NCBI GenBank assembly: GCA_905210885.1
Contig: CAJLYO010000025.1
Span: 1 to 12,865, forward strand
Direction: 5' to 3'
DNA length: 12,865 nt
Source: an uncultured Eubacteriales bacterium
GTDB taxonomy: Bacteria; Bacillota; Clostridia; Monoglobales; Firm-18
Shown: positions 5,530 through 12,145 of the stretch, piece by piece
How the letters are laid out: the number at the start of each line of letters is the position of its first letter
Numbering within the stretch: position 1 is the first letter of the stretch
Position numbers and translations under genes: made by a program
The notes under the pieces: generated by a model
The model's input: the letters and a program-made list of their open reading frames with translations, nothing else
What the model was told of the DNA's origin: nothing
Databases searched by the model: none

Positions 5530-8160
5530 ATGAGTAAGAAATATGTTTATTTGTTCTCGGAAGGCAATGCCAAAATGAGAGAATTACTCGGCGGTAAAGG
5601 TGCAAACCTTGCTGAAATGACCGGTCTTGGTCTGCCGGTTCCCCAGGGCTTCACAATTTCAACCGAAGCTTGTACACAGTACTATGAGGACGGCCGTAGA
5701 ATTAATGATGATATTCAGGCAGAAATTATGGAATATATCACCAAGATGGAGGAAATCTGCGGAAAGAAATTCGGAGATCTTAAAAACCCCCTTCTTGTTT
5801 CGGTTCGTTCAGGTGCGAGAGCCTCAATGCCCGGTATGATGGATACAATTTTAAACCTCGGTCTTAATGAAGAGGTTGTTCATACAATGGCTGAACAGTC
5901 AGGCAACGAGCGTTGGGCTTGGGACTGCTACAGAAGATTTATTCAGATGTATTCTGACGTAGTTATGGAAGTCGGTAAAAAGGATTTTGAACAGCTTATC
6001 GATGAAATGAAGGAAAAGAGAGGCGTAACTCAGGACGTTGAGCTTACTGCCGCTGACTTAAAAGAGCTTGCTTCACAGTTTAAAGCTGAGTACAAGGCTA
6101 AAATCGGTGAGGACTTCCCCACAGACCCCAAGGAACAGCTTATGGGCGCTATAAAGGCCGTTTTCCGTTCATGGGACAACCCCAGAGCCAATGTATACCG
6201 TCGTGACAACGATATCCCTTATTCATGGGGTACAGCCGTTAATGTTCAGATGATGGCTTTCGGTAACATGGGTGATGACTGCGGTACAGGTGTTGCTTTC
6301 ACAAGAGACCCTGCAACCGGTGACAAGCACCTTATGGGTGAATTTTTGACAAATGCACAGGGCGAAGACGTTGTTGCAGGTGTTCGTACACCTATGCCTA
6401 TCGCTCAGATGGCAGAGAAGTTCCCCGAAGCTTTTGCACAGTTTGAAAAGGTTTGCCATAAGCTCGAGGACCATTACAGAGATATGCAGGACATGGAGTT
6501 TACTGTTGAGCACGGTAAGCTGTACATGCTTCAGACAAGAAACGGTAAGAGAACAGCTCAGGCTGCTTTGAAGATCGCATGTGACCTTGTTGACGAGGGT
6601 ATGATTGATGAAAAGACAGCTGTTGCTATGATCGATCCCAGAAACCTTGACACACTGCTTCACCCGCAGTTTGACGCTAAGGCTCTTAAGTCTGCTGAGC
6701 CTATCGCTAAGGCACTCGGCGCATCACCCGGAGCTGCTTGCGGTAAGATAGTATTCACAGCAGATGACGCTAAGGCTTGGGCTGCAAAGGGCGAGAAGGT
6801 TGTTCTTGTTCGTCTTGAAACTTCACCTGAGGATATCGAGGGTATGAAGGCTGCTCAGGGTATCCTGACAGTAAGAGGCGGTATGACATCACACGCTGCC
6901 GTTGTTGCACGCGGAATGGGCACATGCTGTGTATCGGGTTGCGGCGACATAAAGATGGACGAAGAAAACAAGAAGTTCGAGCTTGCAGGCAAAGTTTATC
7001 ATGAAGGCGACGAGATTTCTCTCGACGGTTCAACAGGTAAGATATACGACGGTATTATCCCCACAGTTGACGCTTCAATCAGCGGCGACTTCGGCAGAAT
7101 CATGGGATGGGCCGACAAATACAGAGTTCTTAAGGTAAGAACTAATGCTGATACTCCTGCCGATGCTAAGAAGGCAAGAGAGCTCGGCGCTGAAGGTATC
7201 GGTCTTTGCCGTACAGAGCATATGTTCTTTGAGGGCAACAGAATCGATGCATTCCGTGAGATGATTTGCTCAGATACAGTAGAGGAAAGAGAGGAAGCTC
7301 TCGATAAGATTCTTCCCATGCAGCAGGGCGACTTTGAAGCACTGTACGAAGCATTGGAAGGCAACCCCGTTACAATCAGATTTTTGGACCCTCCGCTGCA
7401 TGAGTTTGTTCCCACAACGGAAGAAGATATCGCTGCTCTTGCAAAGAGAAAGGGTAAGTCAGTAGAAGAAATCAAGAATTTGATTAATTCACTTCACGAG
7501 TTCAACCCCATGATGGGACACCGCGGCTGCCGTCTTGCAGTAACATATCCTGAAATTGCAAAGATGCAGACACGCGCAGTTATCCGCGCTGCTATCAACG
7601 TTAAGAAGGCTCACCCCGACTGGAACGTTGCTCCCGAAATCATGATTCCGCTGGTTGGCGAAATCAAGGAGTTAAAGTATGTTAAGGATATCGTTGTTGC
7701 AACTGCTGATGAGGAAATCAAAAATGCAGGTATCGACCTTAAGTACGAAGTTGGTACTATGATTGAAATCCCCAGAGCTGCTCTTACAGCTGGCGAGATC
7801 GCTAAGGAAGCTGAGTTCTTCTGCTTCGGTACTAACGACTTGACACAGATGACATACGGCTTCTCACGTGATGACGCAGGTAAGTTCCTTGACGCTTACT
7901 ATGATGCTAAAATCTTTGAGAATGATCCGTTTGCTAAGCTTGACCGCATAGGCGTAGGTAAGCTTATGGAAATGGCTATTAAGCTTGGTAAGAGCGTTCG
8001 TCCCGACCTTCACGTAGGTATCTGCGGCGAACACGGCGGCGACCCGTCATCAGTTGAGTTCTGCCACGAGATCGGACTTAACTATGTATCCTGCTCACCG
8101 TTCAGAGTTCCGATTGCACGTCTTGCTGCTGCACAGGCTGCTATCAAGGATATGAAATAA
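5530..8160 (+). CDS. ppdK: Pyruvate, phosphate dikinase
   Basis: It interconverts pyruvate, ATP and phosphate with phosphoenolpyruvate, AMP and pyrophosphate; in anaerobic clostridia it commonly runs in glycolysis as a PPi-linked alternative to pyruvate kinase. The 876-aa protein has the full domain order. The N-terminal ATP-grasp part carries GGKGANLAEM (21-30) and SVRSGARASMPGMMDT (91-106). The swivelling phospho-His domain has GGMTSHAAVVARGMG (450-464), with catalytic His455 and Thr453, the residue modified by regulatory proteins in plants. The C-terminal PEP/pyruvate barrel contains Arg561, Arg617, metal-binding Glu746 and Asp770, and the general acid/base Cys832 in GICGEHGGDPSS. It is monocistronic, with its own consensus promoter and a strong terminator. 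Codon choice looks more AAG, GGT and GCT-rich than in neighbouring genes, consistent with high expression (inference). Confidence 0.98.
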   Translation: MSKKYVYLFSEGNAKMRELLGGKGANLAEMTGLGLPVPQGFTISTEACTQYYEDGRRINDDIQAEIMEYITKMEEICGKKFGDLKNPLLVSVRSGARASMPGMMDTILNLGLNEEVVHTMAEQSGNERWAWDCYRRFIQMYSDVVMEVGKKDFEQLIDEMKEKRGVTQDVELTAADLKELASQFKAEYKAKIGEDFPTDPKEQLMGAIKAVFRSWDNPRANVYRRDNDIPYSWGTAVNVQMMAFGNMGDDCGTGVAFTRDPATGDKHLMGEFLTNAQGEDVVAGVRTPMPIAQMAEKFPEAFAQFEKVCHKLEDHYRDMQDMEFTVEHGKLYMLQTRNGKRTAQAALKIACDLVDEGMIDEKTAVAMIDPRNLDTLLHPQFDAKALKSAEPIAKALGASPGAACGKIVFTADDAKAWAAKGEKVVLVRLETSPEDIEGMKAAQGILTVRGGMTSHAAVVARGMGTCCVSGCGDIKMDEENKKFELAGKVYHEGDEISLDGSTGKIYDGIIPTVDASISGDFGRIMGWADKYRVLKVRTNADTPADAKKARELGAEGIGLCRTEHMFFEGNRIDAFREMICSDTVEEREEALDKILPMQQGDFEALYEALEGNPVTIRFLDPPLHEFVPTTEEDIAALAKRKGKSVEEIKNLINSLHEFNPMMGHRGCRLAVTYPEIAKMQTRAVIRAAINVKKAHPDWNVAPEIMIPLVGEIKELKYVKDIVVATADEEIKNAGIDLKYEVGTMIEIPRAALTAGEIAKEAEFFCFGTNDLTQMTYGFSRDDAGKFLDAYYDAKIFENDPFAKLDRIGVGKLMEMAIKLGKSVRPDLHVGICGEHGGDPSSVEFCHEIGLNYVSCSPFRVPIARLAAAQAAIKDMK

Positions 8161-8178
8161 TTTTAGTAAAAAAGTATA

Positions 8179-8216
8179 TGACCTTGAAGGACAAGCTTCC
8201 TTCAAGGTCATTTTTT
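8179..8216. terminator. Bidirectional terminator between ppdK and the deoR-type gene
   Basis: A perfect 12-bp stem, TGACCTTGAAGG (8179-8190) with CCTTCAAGGTCA (8199-8210), has an 8-nt loop. It is followed on the plus strand by six T (8211-8216). On the minus strand it is followed, after 4 nt, by another six-T run. It serves both convergent genes; the regulator's stop codon (8215-8217) touches it. Confidence 0.92.
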
Positions 8217-8904
8217 AAAGCATTATAACACCATCGATAGCATCGCTTTTACATACGGTATATAAGTATTTTTTGTGCGTTTTTGTGCTGTCAAACATAA
8301 ATATTACTTTCTTTGCATTTTTCATAACTGTTTTTCTGACGGCGGTTTGGCGCAGGTCATCATCGCTGATGATTCCGTCGTCAGATATGCCTTTTGACGA
8401 AAAAAATGCCGCATCCACATTCAAGTTTTCTAAAAAATTCTCTGTCACACTGCCGACTGTGCACATGTCATGTTCGTAATACTCACCGCCGGCGATAATG
8501 CACGGTATATGGTATTTTGCCGCTGTCATAAGACTTTGAATGGAATTTGTCACAATCTTTATATCATTGTATTCCGATAAAATCGGTATAATGTACATGC
8601 AGGTGGAGGAGCTGTCAATATACACGGTGATTGAATCGGAAAGATATTTCTTCGCCATGACGGAAAGTTTTTGCTTTTCGGCGGAATGAAGCTTTTTTCT
8701 GGCTTCAACCGGCAGAATATCGTCATTTTCGCAATAGTACGCACCGCCGTTATACCTTGCTAAGTATCCTTGCCGCTCAAGTTCCGTCAAATCGCGCCGA
8801 ACAGTCATTTCGCTTACAAAAAACTCTTTTGAAAGCCTTCTTACGGACGCGCTTTTGTTTTTCTTCATAAATTCAACAATTTTGTATTGCCTTTCGGTCA
8901 GCAT
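8215..8904 (-). CDS. DeoR-family transcriptional regulator
   Basis: This is a cytosolic DNA-binding repressor of the family that usually senses a sugar phosphate. The N-terminal winged HTH includes the family signature VSEMTVRRDLTELERQGYLA (30-49) followed by RYNGGA. The C-terminal DeoRC effector domain is recognisable from VYIDSSSTC (94-102), IVTNS (117-121), AGGEY (138-142), the DAAFFSSKGI segment (164-173) and VIFMFDSTK (200-208). Length is 229 aa, slightly shorter than the usual 250. Ribosome binding site AAAGGGAG (8920-8913) lies 8 nt before the ATG. It is divergent from the YgjV-type gene; an inverted repeat in its 5' region suggests autorepression. No sugar kinase, isomerase or transporter sits beside it, so its ligand cannot be guessed. 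Confidence 0.93.
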   Translation of the reverse strand: MLTERQYKIVEFMKKNKSASVRRLSKEFFVSEMTVRRDLTELERQGYLARYNGGAYYCENDDILPVEARKKLHSAEKQKLSVMAKKYLSDSITVYIDSSSTCMYIIPILSEYNDIKIVTNSIQSLMTAAKYHIPCIIAGGEYYEHDMCTVGSVTENFLENLNVDAAFFSSKGISDDGIISDDDLRQTAVRKTVMKNAKKVIFMFDSTKTHKKYLYTVCKSDAIDGVIML

Positions 8905-8932
8905 TTTTTATACTCCCTTTCTGAGCGGTGAG

Positions 8933-8959
8933 ATGTTCGTTTTTAAACATAACGAACAT
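8933..8959. promoter_or_regulatory. Inverted repeat, probable operator for the DeoR-family regulator
   Basis: ATGTTCGT (8933-8940) and ACGAACAT (8952-8959) are a perfect 8-bp inverted repeat with an 11-bp AT-rich spacer; the centres are 19 bp apart, about two helical turns. The half-site equals the left and right arms of the E. coli GlpR (DeoR family) operator consensus, which has a much shorter spacer. It lies 29 bp upstream of the deoR-type ATG and 3 bp upstream of the divergent -35 box, so binding could control both genes. Confidence 0.6.
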
Positions 8960-8962
8960 TTA

Positions 8963-8998
8963 TTGACATAATTATGTGAATATTGTATCATATCTATT
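8963..8998 (+). promoter_or_regulatory. Promoter of the YgjV-type gene with an embedded palindrome
   Basis: TTGACA (8963-8968), 17-bp spacer and TATCAT (8986-8991); predicted start about 8998, only about 19 nt before the ATG. A perfect 12-bp palindrome, ACATAATTATGT (8966-8977), begins inside the -35 box. With flanks it extends to an 18-bp near-palindrome (8963-8980), so it may be a second operator. Confidence 0.65.
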
Positions 8999-9016
8999 GA
9001 AATAATACAATAAGGA

Positions 9017-9550
9017 ATGATAATTACGTATAATATTTTTGTTCAGGCAATCGGAGTAATCGGAATAATTTCAAGCATTATATCTTTTCAGTGTAAACGC
9101 CATAAACCGCTGATGATATTCAGAACGGGAAACGAGTTGTTTTTCGCACTTCAGTATTTCCTTTTGGGGGCATACACGGGCATGGCAATGAATTTAATCG
9201 GATGTGTGCGAAATGTTATTTTTGCGGAAATGGTTGAAAGAAAAAAGAGTACGGTTTCCATGCGATTTGTTTTCAGCGGTTTGTTTTTACTGTTTTCCGT
9301 TTTCACATGGGCAGGCTTTAAAAGCATACTTGTGGCAGCTGCAAAGGTTTTGTCGACATTTGCCTACGGAAGTAAAAACACCGCCTTTGTGCGCGTGATG
9401 ATACTTATTACAAGCATAAGCTGGTTTACATACAATTTTATTGTGCGTTCGTATGCCGGCTGTGTGTGTGAATTTCTTACGATATGCTCGATTATTGCGG
9501 GAATTATACGTATAGACTTAAAAAAGACCGGAGAATGCGAGGTGCGGTAA
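9017..9550 (+). CDS. YgjV-family inner membrane protein, function unknown
   Basis: A small integral membrane protein of 177 aa that resembles the YgjV family (Imp-YgjV). The match rests on the conserved early block: SFQCKRHKPLMIFRTGNELFFAL (residues 23-45, family-like Q, K and N pattern), then LLGAYTGMAMNLIGCVRNVIF (49-69). About five to six hydrophobic segments are visible, at roughly 6-24, 40-60, 85-100, 103-117, 124-143 and 146-164. No catalytic motif is seen, and no function is established for the family to my knowledge. The ATG at 9017 directly abuts AAGGA (9012-9016), an unusually close spacing, and no other ATG, GTG or TTG near the N-terminus fits better. It is divergent from the DeoR-type regulator and probably controlled by it (inference). 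Confidence 0.82.
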   Translation: MIITYNIFVQAIGVIGIISSIISFQCKRHKPLMIFRTGNELFFALQYFLLGAYTGMAMNLIGCVRNVIFAEMVERKKSTVSMRFVFSGLFLLFSVFTWAGFKSILVAAAKVLSTFAYGSKNTAFVRVMILITSISWFTYNFIVRSYAGCVCEFLTICSIIAGIIRIDLKKTGECEVR

Positions 9551-9570
9551 TTATTCCGCACCTTTCTTGA
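9540..9570 (+). terminator. Terminator overlapping the end of the YgjV-type gene
   Basis: AGGTGCGG (9540-9547) pairs perfectly with CCGCACCT (9556-9563) around an 8-nt loop, followed by the imperfect T-tract TTCTT. The stop codon of the gene (9548-9550) lies in the loop. The tail is weak, so some read-through into mgtE is possible. Confidence 0.6.
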
Positions 9571-9602
9571 CTTTTGCGGTGTGGTGTGTTAAAATAAAAT
9601 GT
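9567..9602 (+). promoter_or_regulatory. mgtE promoter
   Basis: TTGACT (9567-9572), 17-bp spacer and TAAAAT (9590-9595); predicted start about 9602. It gives mgtE an unusually long leader of about 166 nt. Confidence 0.75.
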
Positions 9603-9767
9603 AAAATAATTTTGTGAGGTGAACCGAGTGAATAACAGTGACGGCTACGGGCGATGTGAAAACAGATACAATATAACAGGTATGCACGCAGGCGGAAGGT
9701 TATCTGCCGGTTTATACCTTTAATTTGCTGTTTTCGTCCCGTGAAATACGAAACGGAGGACGATGCA
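9602..9767 (+). promoter_or_regulatory. Structured mgtE leader, candidate riboswitch or attenuator
   Basis: The leader folds into nested helices. CGGG (9648-9651) pairs with CCCG (9738-9741), and GAAAACAG (9658-9665) with CTGTTTTC (9728-9735). Inside these, AGGTAT (9678-9683) pairs with ATACCT (9714-9719), and GGCGG (9691-9695) with CTGCC (9704-9708, one G-U) around an 8-nt loop. An alternative helix pairs TCGTCC (9734-9739) with GGACGA (9758-9763). It covers part of the mgtE Shine-Dalgarno GGAGGA (9755-9760) and cannot coexist with the outer helices. This is a sequestor/anti-sequestor layout. Many mgtE genes are under Mg-responsive M-box control, but I do not see the canonical M-box core blocks here. 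Helices are read by eye; folding energy was not computed. Confidence 0.55.
9628..9723 (+). CDS. Possible leader peptide upstream of mgtE (31 codons, GTG start)
   Basis: An upstream ORF starts at GTG (9628) with an excellent ribosome binding site GAGGTGA (9616-9622) 5 nt before it, and ends at TAA (9721-9723), 44 nt before the mgtE ATG. It encodes 31 residues beginning MNNSDGYGR and ending GMHAGGRLSAGLYL, rich in Gly and without a hydrophobic signal. It spans the 5' arms of all the leader helices, so its translation would disrupt them. A ribosome at its stop would reach about 9738, over the sequestor strand. I do not recognise the peptide. It could instead be a chance frame across a structured RNA; codon-level conservation would decide. 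Confidence 0.35.
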   Translation: MNNSDGYGRCENRYNITGMHAGGRLSAGLYL

Positions 9768-11192
9768 ATGGAAAACAAAGATTTGCCGGAATACAACGGC
9801 GGCACTCCTTCAATGCCTGAGCATGATGATGAAATTATACAGCTTTTAAAAAGCAAAATTTCGCCCGTTATGCTAAGGGAACGGCTTGAGGACTACCATG
9901 AAAATGATATTGCCGCGGTTATGGAGCGGCTTGGCGTTTTGGAACGCAAAAAGCTTTACAGGCTTTTGGACAGTGATTTCCTGTCCGGTATTTTTGAATA
10001 TATTGACGCTGACGAGGCAGTGGCATATCTGAATGAGATGGACATTCATAAAACCGCCGACGTTATTGCAAGACTTGAAACTGATACTGCGTCTGAATTT
10101 CTGATGGAATTTGAAAAGGAAAAGCGCGCGCTTATAATAGAGCTTTTGCCTGATGATATTCAGAAAGAGATTAAAATAATTGCTTCATTCGATGATGACG
10201 AAATCGGAAGCAAAATGACCGCAAACTACATTCTTATTGACAAAGATTTAACCATAAAGCAGGCTATGAATGAGCTTGTGAGACAGGCGGCAGAAAACGA
10301 TAACATATCTACTATTTTCGTTGCCGGAGAGGGCGGCGTTTTTTACGGTGCGGTTGATTTAAAGGACCTCATTGTTGCGCGGCGCGATGACAGTCTGGAC
10401 GATATAACGGTTACGTCTTTCCCGTATGTATACGGAAGCGAGCTTATTGACGACTGTATTGAAATGCTTAAGGATTATTCCGAAAATTCGCTGCCTGTTC
10501 TTGATAACAACAATAAAATTATAGGTGTAATTACATCTCAAAGCCTTGTTGAAGTTGTTGACGAGGAAATGGGTGAGGACTATGCAAAATTCGCCGGCTT
10601 GACAGCGGAGGAGGATTTGTCTGAGCCTATAGGAAAAAGCGTGAAAAAGCGTTTGCCCTGGCTTTTGGTTCTGCTTGCACTTGGACTTGCCGTTTCGGCA
10701 GTTGTGGGCGTTTTTGAAAAGGTTATAGCACAGCTTACCTTAATTATGGCGTTTCAGTCGCTGATTTTGGATATGGCAGGTAACGCCGGAACCCAGTCCC
10801 TTGCGGTAACTATCCGTGTGCTTATGGATGAAAATTTGACATTCGGTCAGAAAATTCATCTTGTTACCAAAGAAACAAAAGTTGGTTTTATTAACGGTCT
10901 GTTGCTTGGCGCGCTGTCTTTTGTGCTTGTTGGCTTGTATATCGCGGCGGCAAAGGGTAAGACATTCGGATTTGCTTTCGCGGTTTCGGGGTGCATAGGT
11001 ATTTCGCTTTTGATAGCCATGATAATTTCAAGCATAGTCGGAACACTTATACCGCTGTTTTTTAAGAAAATAAAGGTTGACCCTGCCGTCGCCTCGGGAC
11101 CGCTCATTACCACGATTAACGACCTTGTGGCTGTAGTTACTTACTACGGAATGAGTTGGATTTTGCTGCTTAACTGGCTGCATTTGGGATAA
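9768..11192 (+). CDS. mgtE: Magnesium transporter MgtE
   Basis: A dimeric membrane channel that imports Mg2+ and gates shut when cytosolic Mg2+ is high. From the ATG at 9768 (474 aa) the layout is standard: the acidic helical N domain (about 22-140), two CBS domains (about 150-210 and 213-270) that bind regulatory Mg2+, a connecting helix, then five membrane helices (about 296-474). Signature blocks are GNAGTQSLAVTIR (338-350) and DPAVASGPLITTINDL (438-453), where Asp452 probably corresponds to the pore Asp of the family. The in-frame GTG at 9741 was rejected: GGAGGA (9755-9760) is 7 nt before 9768 but downstream of 9741. A long structured leader precedes the gene and a terminator follows, so it is likely monocistronic. 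Confidence 0.96.
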   Translation: MENKDLPEYNGGTPSMPEHDDEIIQLLKSKISPVMLRERLEDYHENDIAAVMERLGVLERKKLYRLLDSDFLSGIFEYIDADEAVAYLNEMDIHKTADVIARLETDTASEFLMEFEKEKRALIIELLPDDIQKEIKIIASFDDDEIGSKMTANYILIDKDLTIKQAMNELVRQAAENDNISTIFVAGEGGVFYGAVDLKDLIVARRDDSLDDITVTSFPYVYGSELIDDCIEMLKDYSENSLPVLDNNNKIIGVITSQSLVEVVDEEMGEDYAKFAGLTAEEDLSEPIGKSVKKRLPWLLVLLALGLAVSAVVGVFEKVIAQLTLIMAFQSLILDMAGNAGTQSLAVTIRVLMDENLTFGQKIHLVTKETKVGFINGLLLGALSFVLVGLYIAAAKGKTFGFAFAVSGCIGISLLIAMIISSIVGTLIPLFFKKIKVDPAVASGPLITTINDLVAVVTYYGMSWILLLNWLHLG

Positions 11193-11201
11193 TGGACTCA
11201 T

Positions 11202-11246
11202 AATCTCTTCCGTTCTGTAATAAAAATAGAACAGAAGAGATTTTTT
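11202..11246 (+). terminator. mgtE terminator
   Basis: AATCTCTTC (11202-11210) pairs perfectly with GAAGAGATT (11234-11242). TTCT/AGAA extends the stem past a 2x2 internal loop. Six T (11241-11246) close it. Confidence 0.9.
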
Positions 11247-11263
11247 GCGTACGGTGTCCTTTG

Positions 11264-11320
11264 TGCCGCGCCGGAGGAGTTATCGCCGCAATAATTATTT
11301 ATGCCGGTGCGCGGCGGCGG
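11264..11320 (+). other. GC-rich imperfect hairpin in the leader of the deacetylase gene
   Basis: GCCGCGC (11265-11271) pairs with GCGCGGC further downstream (about 11309-11315). CGG/CCG extends the stem past a 2-nt bulge and encloses a loop of nearly 30 nt containing an unused GGAGGAG (11271-11277). No T-run follows. It lies between the mgtE terminator and the deacetylase start, where no sigma-A promoter is evident. Confidence 0.35.
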
Positions 11321-11332
11321 AACGGAGTTTTT

Positions 11333-12085
11333 ATGAGATTTATTATTATCGACAAAAAAGCGCTTGTTTATATGCTGTGCGCCGCGGCGGCAGCGATTAT
11401 CATACCTGTGTGTGCAAAAACTGCGGTTTATGCGGCAAAAAGCCTAAAGCCGCTTCCAATATACTGCGTGCAAAAAGAAGAAAAGGAGGTAGCCGTAACA
11501 TTTGACAGCGCATGGGGTAACGAGGATTTAGATGAAATACTCGACACGCTGGACAAATACGGCTGTAAAGCGACATTTTTTGTAGTCGGGGATTTTTTGG
11601 ATAAGTATCCGGAGTCGGTAAAGGAAATGCACAGGCGCGGTCATGAAATCGCAAATCATTCCGACAATCATGCACATTACAGCAAGCTGAGCCGTGAGCA
11701 GATGACGGCGGATATGGACGCCTGCGACGCCAAAATTAAAAAAATTACGGGGAAGGATAATAAGCTGTTTCGTCCGCCTTACGGAGAATATACCGACCTT
11801 TCCGTAAAGACATGCGAGGAAACGGGGCGGTATTCCATTCAGTGGGACTGCGACAGTCTGGACTGGAAGGGACTTATGCCTAAGGAAATGGAGCAAAGAG
11901 TTTTAAAGCGCGTAAAATGCGGTTCGATAATACTTTTGCATAACGGGGCAAAGCATACCGCAGAGGCGCTCCCCGGAATATTAAATTCACTTAAAAACGA
12001 GGGCTATGCTTTTAAAACCGTGTCGGAACTTATATATAAGGATAATTACACAATTGACCGCACAGGCATGCAAATAAAGAATTAG
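11333..12085 (+). CDS. Polysaccharide deacetylase (CE4/NodB fold), PdaB/YlxY-like
   Basis: Probably a membrane-anchored carbohydrate esterase-4 protein acting on peptidoglycan or another wall glycan. From ATG 11333 (250 aa), an N-terminal hydrophobic anchor (about 10-34) precedes the NodB domain. Motifs: TFDSAWG (56-62), HSDNH with His109 and His113, RPPYGEY (147-153), DSLDW (174-178) and LLHNG with His203. Motif 1 is TFDS rather than TFDD, so the usual metal-binding second Asp is replaced by Ser; similar TFD-x-x-WG motifs occur in the sporulation-linked PdaB/YlxY branch, which argues for that branch over PgdA-type enzymes. CGGAG (11323-11327) is 5 nt before the ATG. An in-frame TTG at 11261 lacks support. 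The ATG overlaps the TGA of a tiny 11-codon frame from 11301, possibly by chance. Confidence 0.88.
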   Translation: MRFIIIDKKALVYMLCAAAAAIIIPVCAKTAVYAAKSLKPLPIYCVQKEEKEVAVTFDSAWGNEDLDEILDTLDKYGCKATFFVVGDFLDKYPESVKEMHRRGHEIANHSDNHAHYSKLSREQMTADMDACDAKIKKITGKDNKLFRPPYGEYTDLSVKTCEETGRYSIQWDCDSLDWKGLMPKEMEQRVLKRVKCGSIILLHNGAKHTAEALPGILNSLKNEGYAFKTVSELIYKDNYTIDRTGMQIKN

Positions 12086-12088
12086 CTG

Positions 12089-12124
12089 TTGCATTATCCG
12101 GCAATTTATGATATACTGTTTTGC
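12089..12124 (+). promoter_or_regulatory. Promoter of the DUF554 gene
   Basis: TTGCAT (12089-12094), 17-bp spacer and TATACT (12112-12117); predicted start near 12124. No terminator is visible between the deacetylase stop (12085) and this promoter, so read-through from the deacetylase gene is also possible. Confidence 0.6.
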
Positions 12125-12145
12125 AGTTAGGGAGTATGATAAAAT

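Noticed and set aside
6999..7475. Minus-strand frame antisense to ppdK
   Set aside because: Ser/Leu-rich translation typical of an antisense shadow, without ribosome binding site or recognised motif.
9616..9660. Canonical M-box riboswitch ahead of mgtE
   Set aside because: Only GAGGTGA resembles the M-box start; the downstream conserved blocks and their order are absent by eye. A covariance search could overturn this.
11261..11332. TTG start for the deacetylase at 11261
   Set aside because: It sits just past the mgtE terminator with no ribosome binding site; starting at MRFII (11333) gives a normal anchor-type N-terminus.
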